In this document: piece by piece, positions 7,406-16,372 of the stretch
Position numbering within the stretch: the stretch's first letter is position 1
How the letters are laid out: every line of letters starts with the position of its first letter
Notes under the pieces: model-generated
What the model was told of the DNA's origin: nothing
The model's input: the letters and a program-made list of their open reading frames with translations, nothing else
The model's database searches: none
Position numbers and translations under genes: made by a program
Assembly (NCBI RefSeq): GCF_032193765.1
Contig: NZ_JAVBIJ010000001.1
Span: forward strand, 3,768,501-3,832,500
DNA: 64,000 bases
Direction: 5' to 3'
From: Rhodoferax potami
GTDB taxonomy: Bacteria; Pseudomonadota; Gammaproteobacteria; Burkholderiales; Burkholderiaceae_C

Positions 7406-8626
7406 CTAGTGCTGCGCCAGTGCCCGCAAGAGTGCGCGGTTCACCTCGTCGGCCGGTATCTGGTGGGCGCGGCAGACCTCGCGGATGACCTTGGTGTTGC
7501 GGCCCTCCAGGGCAGCTGCGACTTCCAGCCACGGCGCGTAAGGGCCAGTCTGGCCCACCACCGCAGATGCGACCCGCCCCGGCAGGGGCAAGCGGTGCAG
7601 TGCTGCGCCCAGGTTTTCGCCCAGCAGCACATCGACCTGCGAAAACACACCGCACAAAAATACTTCCCGGCGCAGCTCGTCTTCAACACCGGCGTCCGCC
7701 AGGTGCTCCATGATGCGGGCGCGCAGCACCATGTTGTGGCGGATGGGGTCGATGTTGCTGTCGGCGCTGGCATGGGGCAGGTGCTCCATCAGCCAGGCCC
7801 GCAAGCGGCTGTAGCCGAGGGTCATCAAGGCTTGGCGCAGGCTGCCGATTTCGTTGCGCAGGCCCAAGGCGGCCGAGTTCGCAAAGCGCATGAAGCGGTA
7901 GCAGAGCAAAGGCTCGCGGCCCATGGCGTGTTCCAGGGCGTCGAGGGATTCGTCCGCATCGATCGCCTTGACCAGGTCCAGCAGCGCCTGGCGGGCGGGC
8001 TGGATCTGGCGGTAGCGGTAGGCGTATAGCACCTCTTCTGCCGGCCAGCCGGACACCGCGCGCACATGCTGCTGGTCGAGCGCATGCTCCACCAGAGCTT
8101 GGCTGGCCAGCAATTCATACAGTTGCCCGCTTTGCACCGGGCTCTCTGGCGGGCGCGACGCAGCGCTGCTGCCGTCCTGGCTGCGTTGCAGGGCTGCCCG
8201 CAGTGCACCCAGCGCTTGGGCTGGAGTGAGCGAAAGCATGGTGGAGTGAAACCACTGCGCCATGTCGGCCTGCGGGCGCTCGCCCGGCTCGCCGCACCAC
8301 ACCAGCTTGACGCCACGTTGCTGTGCTTTGCGCACGCGGCCGGCCAACAGGGCGTCGTTGAGCCAGTGCTCGGGCACTTCGACCCAGATGTTGGGCGCGC
8401 TGCTGTGGTCCAGCAAGTCGGCCAGCAGACTAGGGGTGCGCGCATGGAGCAGGCAAATCTCGCGGGATGCCGGCCAGAGCTCTTGGAGGGACTCGATCAG
8501 GTGGGTGGCATCGACCGCGCTGCTGCTGTCCGGGTCCAGCCAGAGCCGCACGCCCATGCGCTTGCGCCATTGGTCCCACAGGGCTTCGTACCCGATGGTG
8601 ATGCTGCCAAGGACCGAGCTGCTCAT
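7406..8626 (-). CDS. HDOD domain protein, downstream of flgL
   Basis: 406 aa. The C-terminal half carries an HDOD domain: CYRFMRFANSAALGLRNEIGSLRQAL and LGYSRLRAWLM lie around residues 230-275. The N-terminal half looks like a degenerate EAL-type barrel (SITIGYEALWDQ, IWVEVPEHWLND, KLVWCGEPGE) lacking the metal-binding EAL residues, the arrangement seen in YuxH-like EAL-HDOD proteins. HDOD proteins are usually regulatory and act in signalling or c-di-GMP networks. The start at 8626 lies four bases after the flgL stop, so it is likely the last gene of the flgB-L operon and expressed with it; an upstream extension would overlap flgL. No catalytic activity is implied. Confidence 0.8.
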   Translation of the reverse strand: MSSSVLGSITIGYEALWDQWRKRMGVRLWLDPDSSSAVDATHLIESLQELWPASREICLLHARTPSLLADLLDHSSAPNIWVEVPEHWLNDALLAGRVRKAQQRGVKLVWCGEPGERPQADMAQWFHSTMLSLTPAQALGALRAALQRSQDGSSAASRPPESPVQSGQLYELLASQALVEHALDQQHVRAVSGWPAEEVLYAYRYRQIQPARQALLDLVKAIDADESLDALEHAMGREPLLCYRFMRFANSAALGLRNEIGSLRQALMTLGYSRLRAWLMEHLPHASADSNIDPIRHNMVLRARIMEHLADAGVEDELRREVFLCGVFSQVDVLLGENLGAALHRLPLPGRVASAVVGQTGPYAPWLEVAAALEGRNTKVIREVCRAHQIPADEVNRALLRALAQH

Positions 8627-8630
8627 GGCC

Positions 8631-9926
8631 TTAGCTGATGAAGTTGAACAGCGAGAGCTTTTGCACTTGCGCGTACGACTGCAAGGCGGCCTGGTAGCCG
8701 GTTTGCTGGTTCTGGAAGTCGGCAATGCCTTTGATCATGTCGAGGTCTTCCGCGCGTGAGCGGTCGGCTTCGAGCTGGATGCTCTTGCTCTCCTGGTTCG
8801 AGGTAATGCGGTCAGCCCGGTTCAGCAAGTCGCCTGCCTGGCCCCGGATGGCGGACACCCGGTTCATGCCGATATCCAGGTTGTAGATTGCCTGGCCAAC
8901 GGCCTGGGTGGCGGCATTCGAGTTGGCGGCACCGCCGATGTCGCGGATGGCGTCGTCCATGACGCTGAAGATGCTGGGGTTCGGGTCGACCTTGATCACA
9001 TCACCGGCGGCAGGTGTACCTGTGATGGTTAGCGACAGGCCGGGCATGCCGTTGATTGCAGGCGCCTGGTTCACGGAGACCGGTTTGCCGGTGGGGTAGT
9101 CGGGCACGGTGAAGGGGCCCACCTGATAGGGCGGGCCGGGGAAGGTGGGCAGGTCTCCGGTGGCCGGAATCTCTTCCACGGTGTAGCTGATGGAGCTGGT
9201 TCCGGCAGTGGCACCGGCGGTCACCGGGCCAAAGGTGATCTTGTAGCTGGCGCGGCTGACCAGGCTGGAGTCGGTCACGGTCACATTGCTGGTGGTGAGT
9301 GCCCGGTCGCTGGGGATGGTGCTGGTGCTGACGTTGTAGACACCATCGCGCGAGGTCCGGTGCATGAACGCGCTCTCGCCATCCAGGGTGCTCACGATGG
9401 CGGTGTTACTGGTGGATGCTTGGCCTGCTAACCCGTTGTAGGTGTAGTCCGGTGCCGTGGCGCTGGGGCCGGTGAACGGCTCCGCTGCACTGGCCAATGC
9501 GCCAAACAGCGGTTGACCATTGGTGTCCTTGCGATTGGCGTAACCCAGAATCTGCTCACGCAGTCCTTGCAATTGGTTGGCAATCGTTTTCCGGTCTGCC
9601 GGGGTTTGGCTGCCATTGCCCGCACTGACCACCAGTTCGCGGAACTGTTGGATGGCATCCACCACATCGCCCAGGGTGCTTTCGGCGTTGGCAATCGTGT
9701 TGCGCTGGGATTCGAGGGCGCGTTGGTCGGTCGCAATGCGGGCCAGGCGGGTAAGGGCGCGTTCGGCTTGGGCGGCGCCGGTCGGATCGTCGCTGGCGCG
9801 CACCACCTTTTTGCCGGAGGTGAGGTTTTCCTGCAGGTTCGACAAAGCGGTTTGCCGCTTGGCGAGGTTGCTGATCGCGTTGTCGTAGGTGTTGGCAGAG
9901 GCGAGGCGGGAGAGGTTGACGGCCAT
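8631..9926 (-). CDS. flgL: flagellar hook-associated protein 3 FlgL
   Basis: 431 aa hook-filament junction protein, longer than the ~317-aa enterobacterial form because of an expanded central domain. The N-terminus (ISNLAKRQTALSNLQENLTSGKKV...DDPTGAAQAERAL) and C-terminus (DMIKGIADFQNQQTGYQAAL, ending KLSLFNFIS) are the flagellin-like coiled-coil ends that polymerise. The start follows GAAGGAGTCACAGC. It lies 19 bases after flgK and is exported with FlgN assistance in known systems; flgN is present at 20716-21093. Confidence 0.96.
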   Translation of the reverse strand: MAVNLSRLASANTYDNAISNLAKRQTALSNLQENLTSGKKVVRASDDPTGAAQAERALTRLARIATDQRALESQRNTIANAESTLGDVVDAIQQFRELVVSAGNGSQTPADRKTIANQLQGLREQILGYANRKDTNGQPLFGALASAAEPFTGPSATAPDYTYNGLAGQASTSNTAIVSTLDGESAFMHRTSRDGVYNVSTSTIPSDRALTTSNVTVTDSSLVSRASYKITFGPVTAGATAGTSSISYTVEEIPATGDLPTFPGPPYQVGPFTVPDYPTGKPVSVNQAPAINGMPGLSLTITGTPAAGDVIKVDPNPSIFSVMDDAIRDIGGAANSNAATQAVGQAIYNLDIGMNRVSAIRGQAGDLLNRADRITSNQESKSIQLEADRSRAEDLDMIKGIADFQNQQTGYQAALQSYAQVQKLSLFNFIS

Positions 9927-9945
9927 GCTGTGACTCCTTCAGGCC

Positions 9946-11931
9946 TTAACGGCCTAGGCCCTGGATCAGGGTGTCGAATATGTTTTGTGCGATCTGGATC
10001 ATCTTGGCAGAGGCCTGGTAGGCCTGCTGGTATTGGATGAGTTTGGCGGCCTCTTCGTCAAGGTTGACGCCGGAGACCGCGCTGCGGTCCTGCTCCAGAT
10101 TGGCGGCAATCGTGCTCGATACCGTAGCGGAGTAGCCGGCACTCTGGGTGCGGATGCCGATCTGCGATATCGCGCTGGCATAGCCGTCGGTCATGACCGA
10201 GCCATCGAACATGGCTTTGTCGCGCAGGTTCATCATGGCCGTGGCGTTGCCGCCGTTGAGCTTGAGGTCGAGCTTGAAGGCCGGGTCCTTGATGTCCACC
10301 ACTTTGAAGGTATCCCCTGTCTTTGGTGTGCCTGTGAGTTTCAGGCTCCAGTTTGCGAGAGGGTCCACCGCCGTGATGGGGGTGTTCGGGTCGAACGGGT
10401 AGCTGGTGGTGTTGGCGACCGGCACTTCGTCGCTCCGGGTGTAAGTGACGGCGTTCGTGGTGACATTCACGGCAAAAGTGAGCGTGACGGGCGAATGGGG
10501 CGTGGCCGATTGGTTGTTGGTGAGCGCATTCAAAGAGACAAGTTGCAAACTGCCCTTGTTGACGGTGCCCATGGCGCCGGCAATCGGACTGGCCACCGCC
10601 AGTTGGCGCGGGGTGGAGAATACGCGGGCAACATTGTCTGCCGATGTAGCGAATGGTTTGATTAAAAAGCGATCGCCGACATTGGCAGCGCCAGAAGCCA
10701 GGTTGATGTTGAGTCCATCTACGCTGGCCAGCGCGGGCGCGGTGGCCGGTGGAGTCTGCGGGAAGGTAATTACTTTGCCATCGGATTTGCGGGTAATGTT
10801 GCCGGAGGTGGCCGAGTTGAAATTCACCTCGTAATCGGATGCCGCGAACTGCGTGGAATCTTTAATAGAGAGGCTGAGGGCTGCAGTTCCCGTATTCAGG
10901 GTGGCGGGAGCTGTGGGTTTGCTGATGTTGGCCGTGGTGTTGATATCAATGCGGGTGAACAAGTCTCCGCCTGCCTTGCCATCCAGGTCAAGCCCGAGTG
11001 CATGTTGCTCGTTCATTTGAGTGGTAATCGCCAAGGTGAGACGTCCGAGCAGGTTGCGCCCCTCCACCAAATCATTGTTTTGAAAACGCAACAATCCCGA
11101 TACCTCACCGCCACCCAACGCGTTTTCGTCCAGCAGGACCTGCCGACCATCGCGGATGATGGAGAGCTTGCTTTTCAGCGTGTCGCCAAAGTCATCGCTA
11201 ACGAGCGACACGGGCGATACGGTGGTTCCGAGTACCAGAGGCTGGCTGCCCGCCAAAAAGATGCCCACGCTGCCGTCGTCTGCGGCGATGGAGGTGGTTT
11301 GCACGAACTGATTGAGTTCGCGCACCAGTTGGTCGCGTCGGTCGAGCAGATCGTTCGGAGGCTGGCCCTTGCCTTGTGCACGTGCGATTTCGTCGTTCAC
11401 ATCGGCAATATTTTTTGCCAGGGTATTGATGTTATTGACCTTCTGACTGATCTCTTGCGATACCCCGGTCTGCAGGTCTTTGATGGCCTGGGCTGCGGCG
11501 CGGAAGCGGCCCGCTGTTTCGTCCACACGGGTGAGTGCCACGGTGCGGGCGGTGAGGTCGGTCGGGGCGCTGGCGACGTCAGAAAACGCGTTCATCATGT
11601 CGCTGACCGCGGCGCCCAAACCGGTGCTGCCGCCTGAGAAGATGTCCTGGAGCTGGTTGAGCTTGTTGGAGCGGGCGACATCCGCGTTTTGGGTGGCACT
11701 GGCCAATGTGGCTTGGCGGGTCAGGAAAGCGCTGAAGTTGCGTTGGATGGTTTGCACATCCACGCCTTTGCCGATGTAGCCACCTCCGGTGAACTGCCCC
11801 TCCACCGCGGTGAGCACCACGCTTTGGCGCGAATAGCCGGGCGTGTTGACGTTGGCGATGTTGTTGCCGGCAGTCTGCAGGGCGATCTGATTGGCCTGCA
11901 GAGCCCGGGTGCCGATATTGAGGACGCTCAT
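9946..11931 (-). CDS. flgK: flagellar hook-associated protein 1 FlgK
   Basis: 661 aa, within the larger range for FlgK. The N-terminus MSVLNIGTRALQANQIALQT, followed by GNNIANVNTPGYSRQSVVL, is the rod/hook/HAP signature. The C-terminus SAVSGVNLDEEAAKLIQYQQ, followed by AYQASAKMIQIAQNIFDTL, is the matching helix. The middle is a variable beta-rich domain (DDGSVGIFLAGSQPLVLG). It forms the first hook-filament junction ring. It lies 18 bases after flgJ in the flgB-L operon. Confidence 0.97.
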   Translation of the reverse strand: MSVLNIGTRALQANQIALQTAGNNIANVNTPGYSRQSVVLTAVEGQFTGGGYIGKGVDVQTIQRNFSAFLTRQATLASATQNADVARSNKLNQLQDIFSGGSTGLGAAVSDMMNAFSDVASAPTDLTARTVALTRVDETAGRFRAAAQAIKDLQTGVSQEISQKVNNINTLAKNIADVNDEIARAQGKGQPPNDLLDRRDQLVRELNQFVQTTSIAADDGSVGIFLAGSQPLVLGTTVSPVSLVSDDFGDTLKSKLSIIRDGRQVLLDENALGGGEVSGLLRFQNNDLVEGRNLLGRLTLAITTQMNEQHALGLDLDGKAGGDLFTRIDINTTANISKPTAPATLNTGTAALSLSIKDSTQFAASDYEVNFNSATSGNITRKSDGKVITFPQTPPATAPALASVDGLNINLASGAANVGDRFLIKPFATSADNVARVFSTPRQLAVASPIAGAMGTVNKGSLQLVSLNALTNNQSATPHSPVTLTFAVNVTTNAVTYTRSDEVPVANTTSYPFDPNTPITAVDPLANWSLKLTGTPKTGDTFKVVDIKDPAFKLDLKLNGGNATAMMNLRDKAMFDGSVMTDGYASAISQIGIRTQSAGYSATVSSTIAANLEQDRSAVSGVNLDEEAAKLIQYQQAYQASAKMIQIAQNIFDTLIQGLGR

Positions 11932-11949
11932 AGTCTGTCGCTGGCTCGA

Positions 11950-12909
11950 TTACGCCTGCACTTGCGCGCGGCGCAGATGCAAGGTGGTGTTGATGGCGCG
12001 GCTCAGTTTGGCTGCGTACTCGGGGTCGGTGGCGTAGCCGGCTTTTTGCAGGCCGGTGGCAAAGGCCGTGACGGACTGGGTTTGCTGGCGTGCCTTGGCA
12101 TAGCGCGGGCTGTCTGAAATCAGGCGGGCGTAGTCTTTGAAAGAGTCTTCAAAAGAGTCGTAGGCGCGGAATTTGGCGATCTTCTTTTGCGCGACGCCAT
12201 TCACATACTCGGTGGTTGTGATTTCGGCGACTTTGCCGGTCCAGCTGGATCCGGCCTTGATGCCGAACAGATTGAAGGAGTTGCTGCCGTCTTTGTTCTT
12301 GATCTGGTGCTTGCCCCAGCCTGTTTCGTGGCCCGCCTGGCCGAGCATGAAGCTGGCTGGAATGCCGGTGGCCTTTTCGATTTTGTTGGCAGCGTCGGTG
12401 TGCTTGGACACGAAATCCGCCTGGGTGCTGGTAGGCGCCTTTTTAGGGGCGACCGGCGTCAGTGCCATATCGGATGCGGTGAGTTTGCCAACGCTGCTTT
12501 TCGGGGTCAGTGTGTCGGGTGCCTTGACGGGCTGCAGGCTGCTGCTGTTAGCCATACCGACGGTGGAGCCGGGCATTTCCACACCCATCTGGCGGCTGAG
12601 CTGCTGGGCAATCAGGTCGGATAGGCCGCCGGGCTGGCCGGACATGCTGACCGACATTTGCTGGTCGAACAGGTCGGTGCCAAGGTCACTGCCGGCGTTG
12701 TCCAGCATGCCGGATTTCATGGTCGCTTCGCGCATGCTTTTGAGGAGCTCGCGCATGAACAGCGACTCGAACTGTTTGGCGGTTTCGCGGATGGTGTCCG
12801 GCGTGGCTTTGTCGGCACCGGCTTTGAGGGCGCTCAGGGAGCGGGCATCAGCGACCAGGTCTTGGGCGCTGGATATCGGCGTGGAGCCGAGGGCAGAACC
12901 GTAGCTCAT
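11950..12909 (-). CDS. flgJ: flagellar rod assembly protein / peptidoglycan hydrolase FlgJ
   Basis: 319 aa, dual-domain form. Residues about 40-110 are the rod-capping domain (AKQFESLFMRELLKSMREAT, then MLDNAGSDLGTDLFDQQMS). Residues about 160-310 are the glucosaminidase (FVSKHTDAANKIEKATGIPA, then GQAGHETGWGKHQIKNKDGS with the catalytic Glu, and NLFGIKA). It is exported to the periplasm, where it caps the growing rod and cuts the peptidoglycan. It starts one base after the flgI stop. Many bacteria lack the enzymatic domain; here it is complete. Confidence 0.96.
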   Translation of the reverse strand: MSYGSALGSTPISSAQDLVADARSLSALKAGADKATPDTIRETAKQFESLFMRELLKSMREATMKSGMLDNAGSDLGTDLFDQQMSVSMSGQPGGLSDLIAQQLSRQMGVEMPGSTVGMANSSSLQPVKAPDTLTPKSSVGKLTASDMALTPVAPKKAPTSTQADFVSKHTDAANKIEKATGIPASFMLGQAGHETGWGKHQIKNKDGSNSFNLFGIKAGSSWTGKVAEITTTEYVNGVAQKKIAKFRAYDSFEDSFKDYARLISDSPRYAKARQQTQSVTAFATGLQKAGYATDPEYAAKLSRAINTTLHLRRAQVQA

Positions 12910-12910
12910 G

Positions 12911-14056
12911 TCAAATCACCTCCAACTCCGCGTTCAAGGCACCGGCCAATTTGATCGCTTGCAAAATGGCCAACAAGTCTTGGGGGGTCGCGCCCAGCGA
13001 ATTCAGGGCCTTGACCACATCGGTGAGCTGGGCCGCTTGGGGCAGCTGGATGAGTTTGCCGGCATCTTGCTTGATCTCGATGTTGGCCTTTTCACCGACC
13101 ACGGTCTGTCCGCCCGAGAGCGGGTTGGGCTGACTGATGACGGGGCTGGACGAGACGCTGACCGACAAGTTGCCATGGGCGATCGCACAGGCACCCAGGG
13201 TGACCGCCTGGTTCATGACGATAGAGCCGGTGCGCGAGTTGATGATGATCTTGGCGGCAGCAATCGAGTTGTCAACAGGCAGCTCTTCCATGTCAGCAAT
13301 GAAGCTGACGCGGTCGTTGGGGTTGGTCGGGGCCTTGACCTGCACCGTACGGCCGTCCAGGGCTTGAGCCACGCCGGGGCCGAAACGGGTGTTGACGGCC
13401 TGGGCTACTTTGCGCGCGGTCTGGAAGTCCGACGCGCTCAGGCTCAGGTTGATGGTGGGGCCGTCTTGCAAGCTGGTGGGGACAGAGCGCTCAACTTGCG
13501 CACCATCCGGAATGCGCCCGGCGCTCAAGTGGTTGACCTGCACTTTGCTGCCGCCGGCTGCTGCGCCGGCACCGGCCACGATCAAATTACCTTGTGCCAT
13601 GGCATAGACCTCGCCATCGGCCCCTTTGAGGGGGGTGGCAATCAATGTGCCGCCTTTAAGGGACTTGGCGTTGCCCAGTGAGGAGACATTGATGTCGAGC
13701 AGTTGTCCTGGCCGGGCAAACGCGGGCAGCTGCGCGGTGACCAGTACGGCCGCCACGTTTTTCATTTGCAACTGGTTCTGGGAGGCGGGCGTCAGGGTGA
13801 GACCGAGCTGCTCCATGTAGTTTTTGAGGCCTTGCGTGGTGTAAGGCATCTGGGTGGTTTGGTCACCGGTGCCATCGAGGCCGATGACGAGGCCAAAGCC
13901 CGTCAACTGGTTGCTGCGCACGCCTTCGATGGCGGCGACTTCCTTGATGCGTTTGGCGCCATGGGCCGCAGGGGCTGCGACCATGGCAATTGCCACCAAC
14001 AAGCCGCCCCAGCGCTGTGAGCGGAAGGTGTTCGCTAAGTGGTTCCAGTGTGTCAT
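12911..14056 (-). CDS. flgI: flagellar P-ring protein FlgI
   Basis: 381 aa with a Sec signal peptide (GLLVAIAMVAAPAAHG, cleavage before AKRIKEVAAIEG). The mature start is the conserved FlgI N-terminus RIKEVAAIEGVRSNQL followed by GFGLVIGLDGTGDQT. The C-terminus, VVKALNSLGATPQDLLAILQ with AIKLAGALNAELEVI, is also canonical. It forms the periplasmic P ring around the rod and depends on FlgA, encoded divergently at 19518. A 66-base gap separates it from flgH, otherwise the operon is tight. Confidence 0.97.
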   Translation of the reverse strand: MTHWNHLANTFRSQRWGGLLVAIAMVAAPAAHGAKRIKEVAAIEGVRSNQLTGFGLVIGLDGTGDQTTQMPYTTQGLKNYMEQLGLTLTPASQNQLQMKNVAAVLVTAQLPAFARPGQLLDINVSSLGNAKSLKGGTLIATPLKGADGEVYAMAQGNLIVAGAGAAAGGSKVQVNHLSAGRIPDGAQVERSVPTSLQDGPTINLSLSASDFQTARKVAQAVNTRFGPGVAQALDGRTVQVKAPTNPNDRVSFIADMEELPVDNSIAAAKIIINSRTGSIVMNQAVTLGACAIAHGNLSVSVSSSPVISQPNPLSGGQTVVGEKANIEIKQDAGKLIQLPQAAQLTDVVKALNSLGATPQDLLAILQAIKLAGALNAELEVI

Positions 14057-14122
14057 GTGCCGAGTCGGTTAACGGGGCGATCCGACTGGATCTGTTACCC
14101 CTCGGCACTATTCTGGATTTCT

Positions 14123-14812
14123 TTAGAAGGGCTGAAAACTCAAAAAGAACCGTGATAACCAGCCAACTGTTTGCGCTTCACCCTGTGCACCGCGTCCGCG
14201 GGACTCGACGCGCACATTCGCCACCTGGGTGGAGCTGATCACGCTGCCGGGTTGCAGCATCCGTGGGTCGATGGTGCCCGAGAAGCGGAGCACGTCCACA
14301 TTTTGGTTGACGCCGATCTGCTTTTCACCTGTCACGATCAGGTGCCCGTTGGGCAGGGTTTCAATGACGGTGGCGGTGATCGACCCGGCAAAGGTGTTGG
14401 CACTCTCGGTGCCGCCCTTGCCTGAGAAGTTGTTGTTGGTCGCAGCGCCAATGTTGAGTTTGCCCAGGCCCGCCAGTGTTTGATCCGGCAGGGCTGTAAT
14501 GGCGGAGTCGATAGAACTATTGCGGTTGACCGTGGAGGTGGACTTTTGGCTGGCAGTGACGTTTTCGACGATTTGGATCGTGACGTTGTCGCCGACCAGG
14601 CGTGCACGCCGGTCTTCAAAGGCAGGGCGGTAGGCAGCGGTTTGGTAGATGCTGCCGTTGGCCGGTTTGGACGCTACCGACACGATAGGCGCCGCAGGAA
14701 CGCGCGGCTCCACAAAGTCGACGGCGACTTTTTGCGGCAATTGCTGGCAGCCTGCTGCCAGCAAGCCGATGGCCACTGCGGCTGCGATGCGGTGTAGGCG
14801 TCGGTGTGTCAT
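14123..14812 (-). CDS. flgH: flagellar L-ring lipoprotein FlgH
   Basis: 229 aa lipoprotein precursor. The signal peptide ends in the lipobox LLAAGC with the lipidated Cys at residue 22. FlgH signatures include GSIYQTAAYRPAFEDRRARL, VGDNVTIQIVENVTASQKS and SGTIDPRMLQPGSVISSTQV. It forms the outer-membrane L ring. It lies nine bases downstream of flgG. Confidence 0.96.
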   Translation of the reverse strand: MTHRRLHRIAAAVAIGLLAAGCQQLPQKVAVDFVEPRVPAAPIVSVASKPANGSIYQTAAYRPAFEDRRARLVGDNVTIQIVENVTASQKSTSTVNRNSSIDSAITALPDQTLAGLGKLNIGAATNNNFSGKGGTESANTFAGSITATVIETLPNGHLIVTGEKQIGVNQNVDVLRFSGTIDPRMLQPGSVISSTQVANVRVESRGRGAQGEAQTVGWLSRFFLSFQPF

Positions 14813-14821
14813 GGTGGGTCC

Positions 14822-15604
14822 TTACAGCTGGCCGAGCTTTTGCAGCATCTGGTCAGAGGTTTGAATGGCCTTGGAGTTCATTTCATAGGCCCGCTGGGTC
14901 TGGATCATGGTGACCAGCTCCTGGACTACGTTGACGTTGGAGGTTTCGACAAACCCTTGGGCCAAAGTGCCCAGGCCGTTGGCGCCTGCGGTGCCGGCGT
15001 TGGGCTGGCCTGATGCGGCGCTTTCTGCGTAAATGTTTTGCCCTTTGGGCTCCAGGCCTGCCGGGTTGATAAAGCTGGCCAGGGTGATGGTGCCGATCGG
15101 TTGGGGCGCCACGTTGCCGGGAATGGTGGCGGTCACGTTGCCGTCTTGCGCAATCGCGAGGCTGGTGGCGTTGGCGGGAACGGTAATGCCGTTCAAGATC
15201 GGCAGCCCGTTGGAGGTGACCATGCGGCCGGTGTTGTCGACCTGGAAGGCACCGTCGCGGGTGTAGCCGGTGGTGCCGTCGGGCATGGTGACTTGAAAGA
15301 AGCCGTTGCCTTGGATCGCCACGTCCAGATTGTTGCTGGACTGTTGCAGGTTGCCTTGTGCAAATGATCGGCTGGTCGCCACGGTGCGCACACCCAAGCC
15401 GAGCTGCAAGCCGGTAGGTAGGGTGGACTGCTCAGACGTGTTGGAGCCGACCTGGCGCAGGTTCTGGTACATCAAGTCTTCAAAGACCGCGTGCGATTTT
15501 TTGAAGCCATTGGTAGACACGTTGGCCAAGTTGTTGGAGATCACGTCCAACTGCATTTGTTGGGCTTCCATGCCCGTTTTGGAAATCCAGAGCGAGTTGA
15601 TCAT
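14822..15604 (-). CDS. flgG: flagellar distal rod protein FlgG
   Basis: 260 aa, the usual FlgG length. The N-terminus [20 protein letters not shown], then [20 protein letters not shown], and the C-terminus [20 protein letters not shown], then [17 protein letters not shown], are canonical rod/hook termini. The central domain [20 protein letters not shown] is shared with FlgF and FlgE. It builds the distal rod. It starts five bases after the flgF stop. Confidence 0.98.
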   Translation of the reverse strand: MINSLWISKTGMEAQQMQLDVISNNLANVSTNGFKKSHAVFEDLMYQNLRQVGSNTSEQSTLPTGLQLGLGVRTVATSRSFAQGNLQQSSNNLDVAIQGNGFFQVTMPDGTTGYTRDGAFQVDNTGRMVTSNGLPILNGITVPANATSLAIAQDGNVTATIPGNVAPQPIGTITLASFINPAGLEPKGQNIYAESAASGQPNAGTAGANGLGTLAQGFVETSNVNVVQELVTMIQTQRAYEMNSKAIQTSDQMLQKLGQL

Positions 15605-15609
15605 GGTGT

Positions 15610-16350
15610 TTATCCTTGCATGTTCAAGAGTTGCCCAGCAGAACGGTCATTCGACTCGGCCGTTTGCATGAGGCGGGTTTGGGCTTCGAACTGGCGTGCG
15701 GTTTGGATCATGCCGACCATGGCTTCGATCGCATTGACATTGGAGCCTTCCAGCATGCCGGCCTGCACGCGCGCGGTGTCTTCGTTGTTCAGCGGATCGC
15801 CGGACAAGGCGCGGAACAAACCATCGCCGCTGCGCACGAGCGGGTCTTCCGGGGTGGGAACCACCAGTTTGAGCCTGCCGATCGCGTTGGCCGGCTGGTT
15901 GCCGACTTTGGCGCTGACCGTGCCGTCCGGTTGAATGGTGAGTTCAGCCCCGGCGGGCGATGTGATGGGGGAGCCGTCGCTGGAGAGGACCTGCAGCCCG
16001 TTGCCGGTGGTCAGTGTGCCGTCTGTGGCGACTTCCACATGCCCGTTGCGGGTGTAGGCCTCGGTGCCGTCTAGGCCTTGCACTGCGAACCATGCACCGT
16101 CTTTGGCCATGACGTCGAGACTGCGGTCAGTGCGCATGGCAGGGCCGGGAGTGTCGAGGTGTCCGGCCGTTGCTTCGAGGGCAAAAACCCGGGTGGTTGC
16201 GCCTTCGCCGCGCAGGGGTACCGCGCGGTACGTTGCCAGCTGCGCGCGAAAGCCATTGGTGGAGACGTTGGCAAGGTTGTTGGCGATGACCGACTGCCGG
16301 CTCGCCGCCGCATTGGCGCCGGTCATGGCGGTGTATATCATGCGGTCCAT
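15610..16350 (-). CDS. flgF: flagellar proximal rod protein FlgF
   Basis: 246 aa, normal for FlgF. The start [20 protein letters not shown], then [18 protein letters not shown], and the C-terminus [20 protein letters not shown], then [16 protein letters not shown], identify FlgF rather than FlgG. It is a proximal rod subunit exported by the flagellar type III apparatus. It lies 22 bases after flgE. Confidence 0.97.
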   Translation of the reverse strand: MDRMIYTAMTGANAAASRQSVIANNLANVSTNGFRAQLATYRAVPLRGEGATTRVFALEATAGHLDTPGPAMRTDRSLDVMAKDGAWFAVQGLDGTEAYTRNGHVEVATDGTLTTGNGLQVLSSDGSPITSPAGAELTIQPDGTVSAKVGNQPANAIGRLKLVVPTPEDPLVRSGDGLFRALSGDPLNNEDTARVQAGMLEGSNVNAIEAMVGMIQTARQFEAQTRLMQTAESNDRSAGQLLNMQG

Positions 16351-16372
16351 GGTGTTTCAGTCCTGCTGATGG

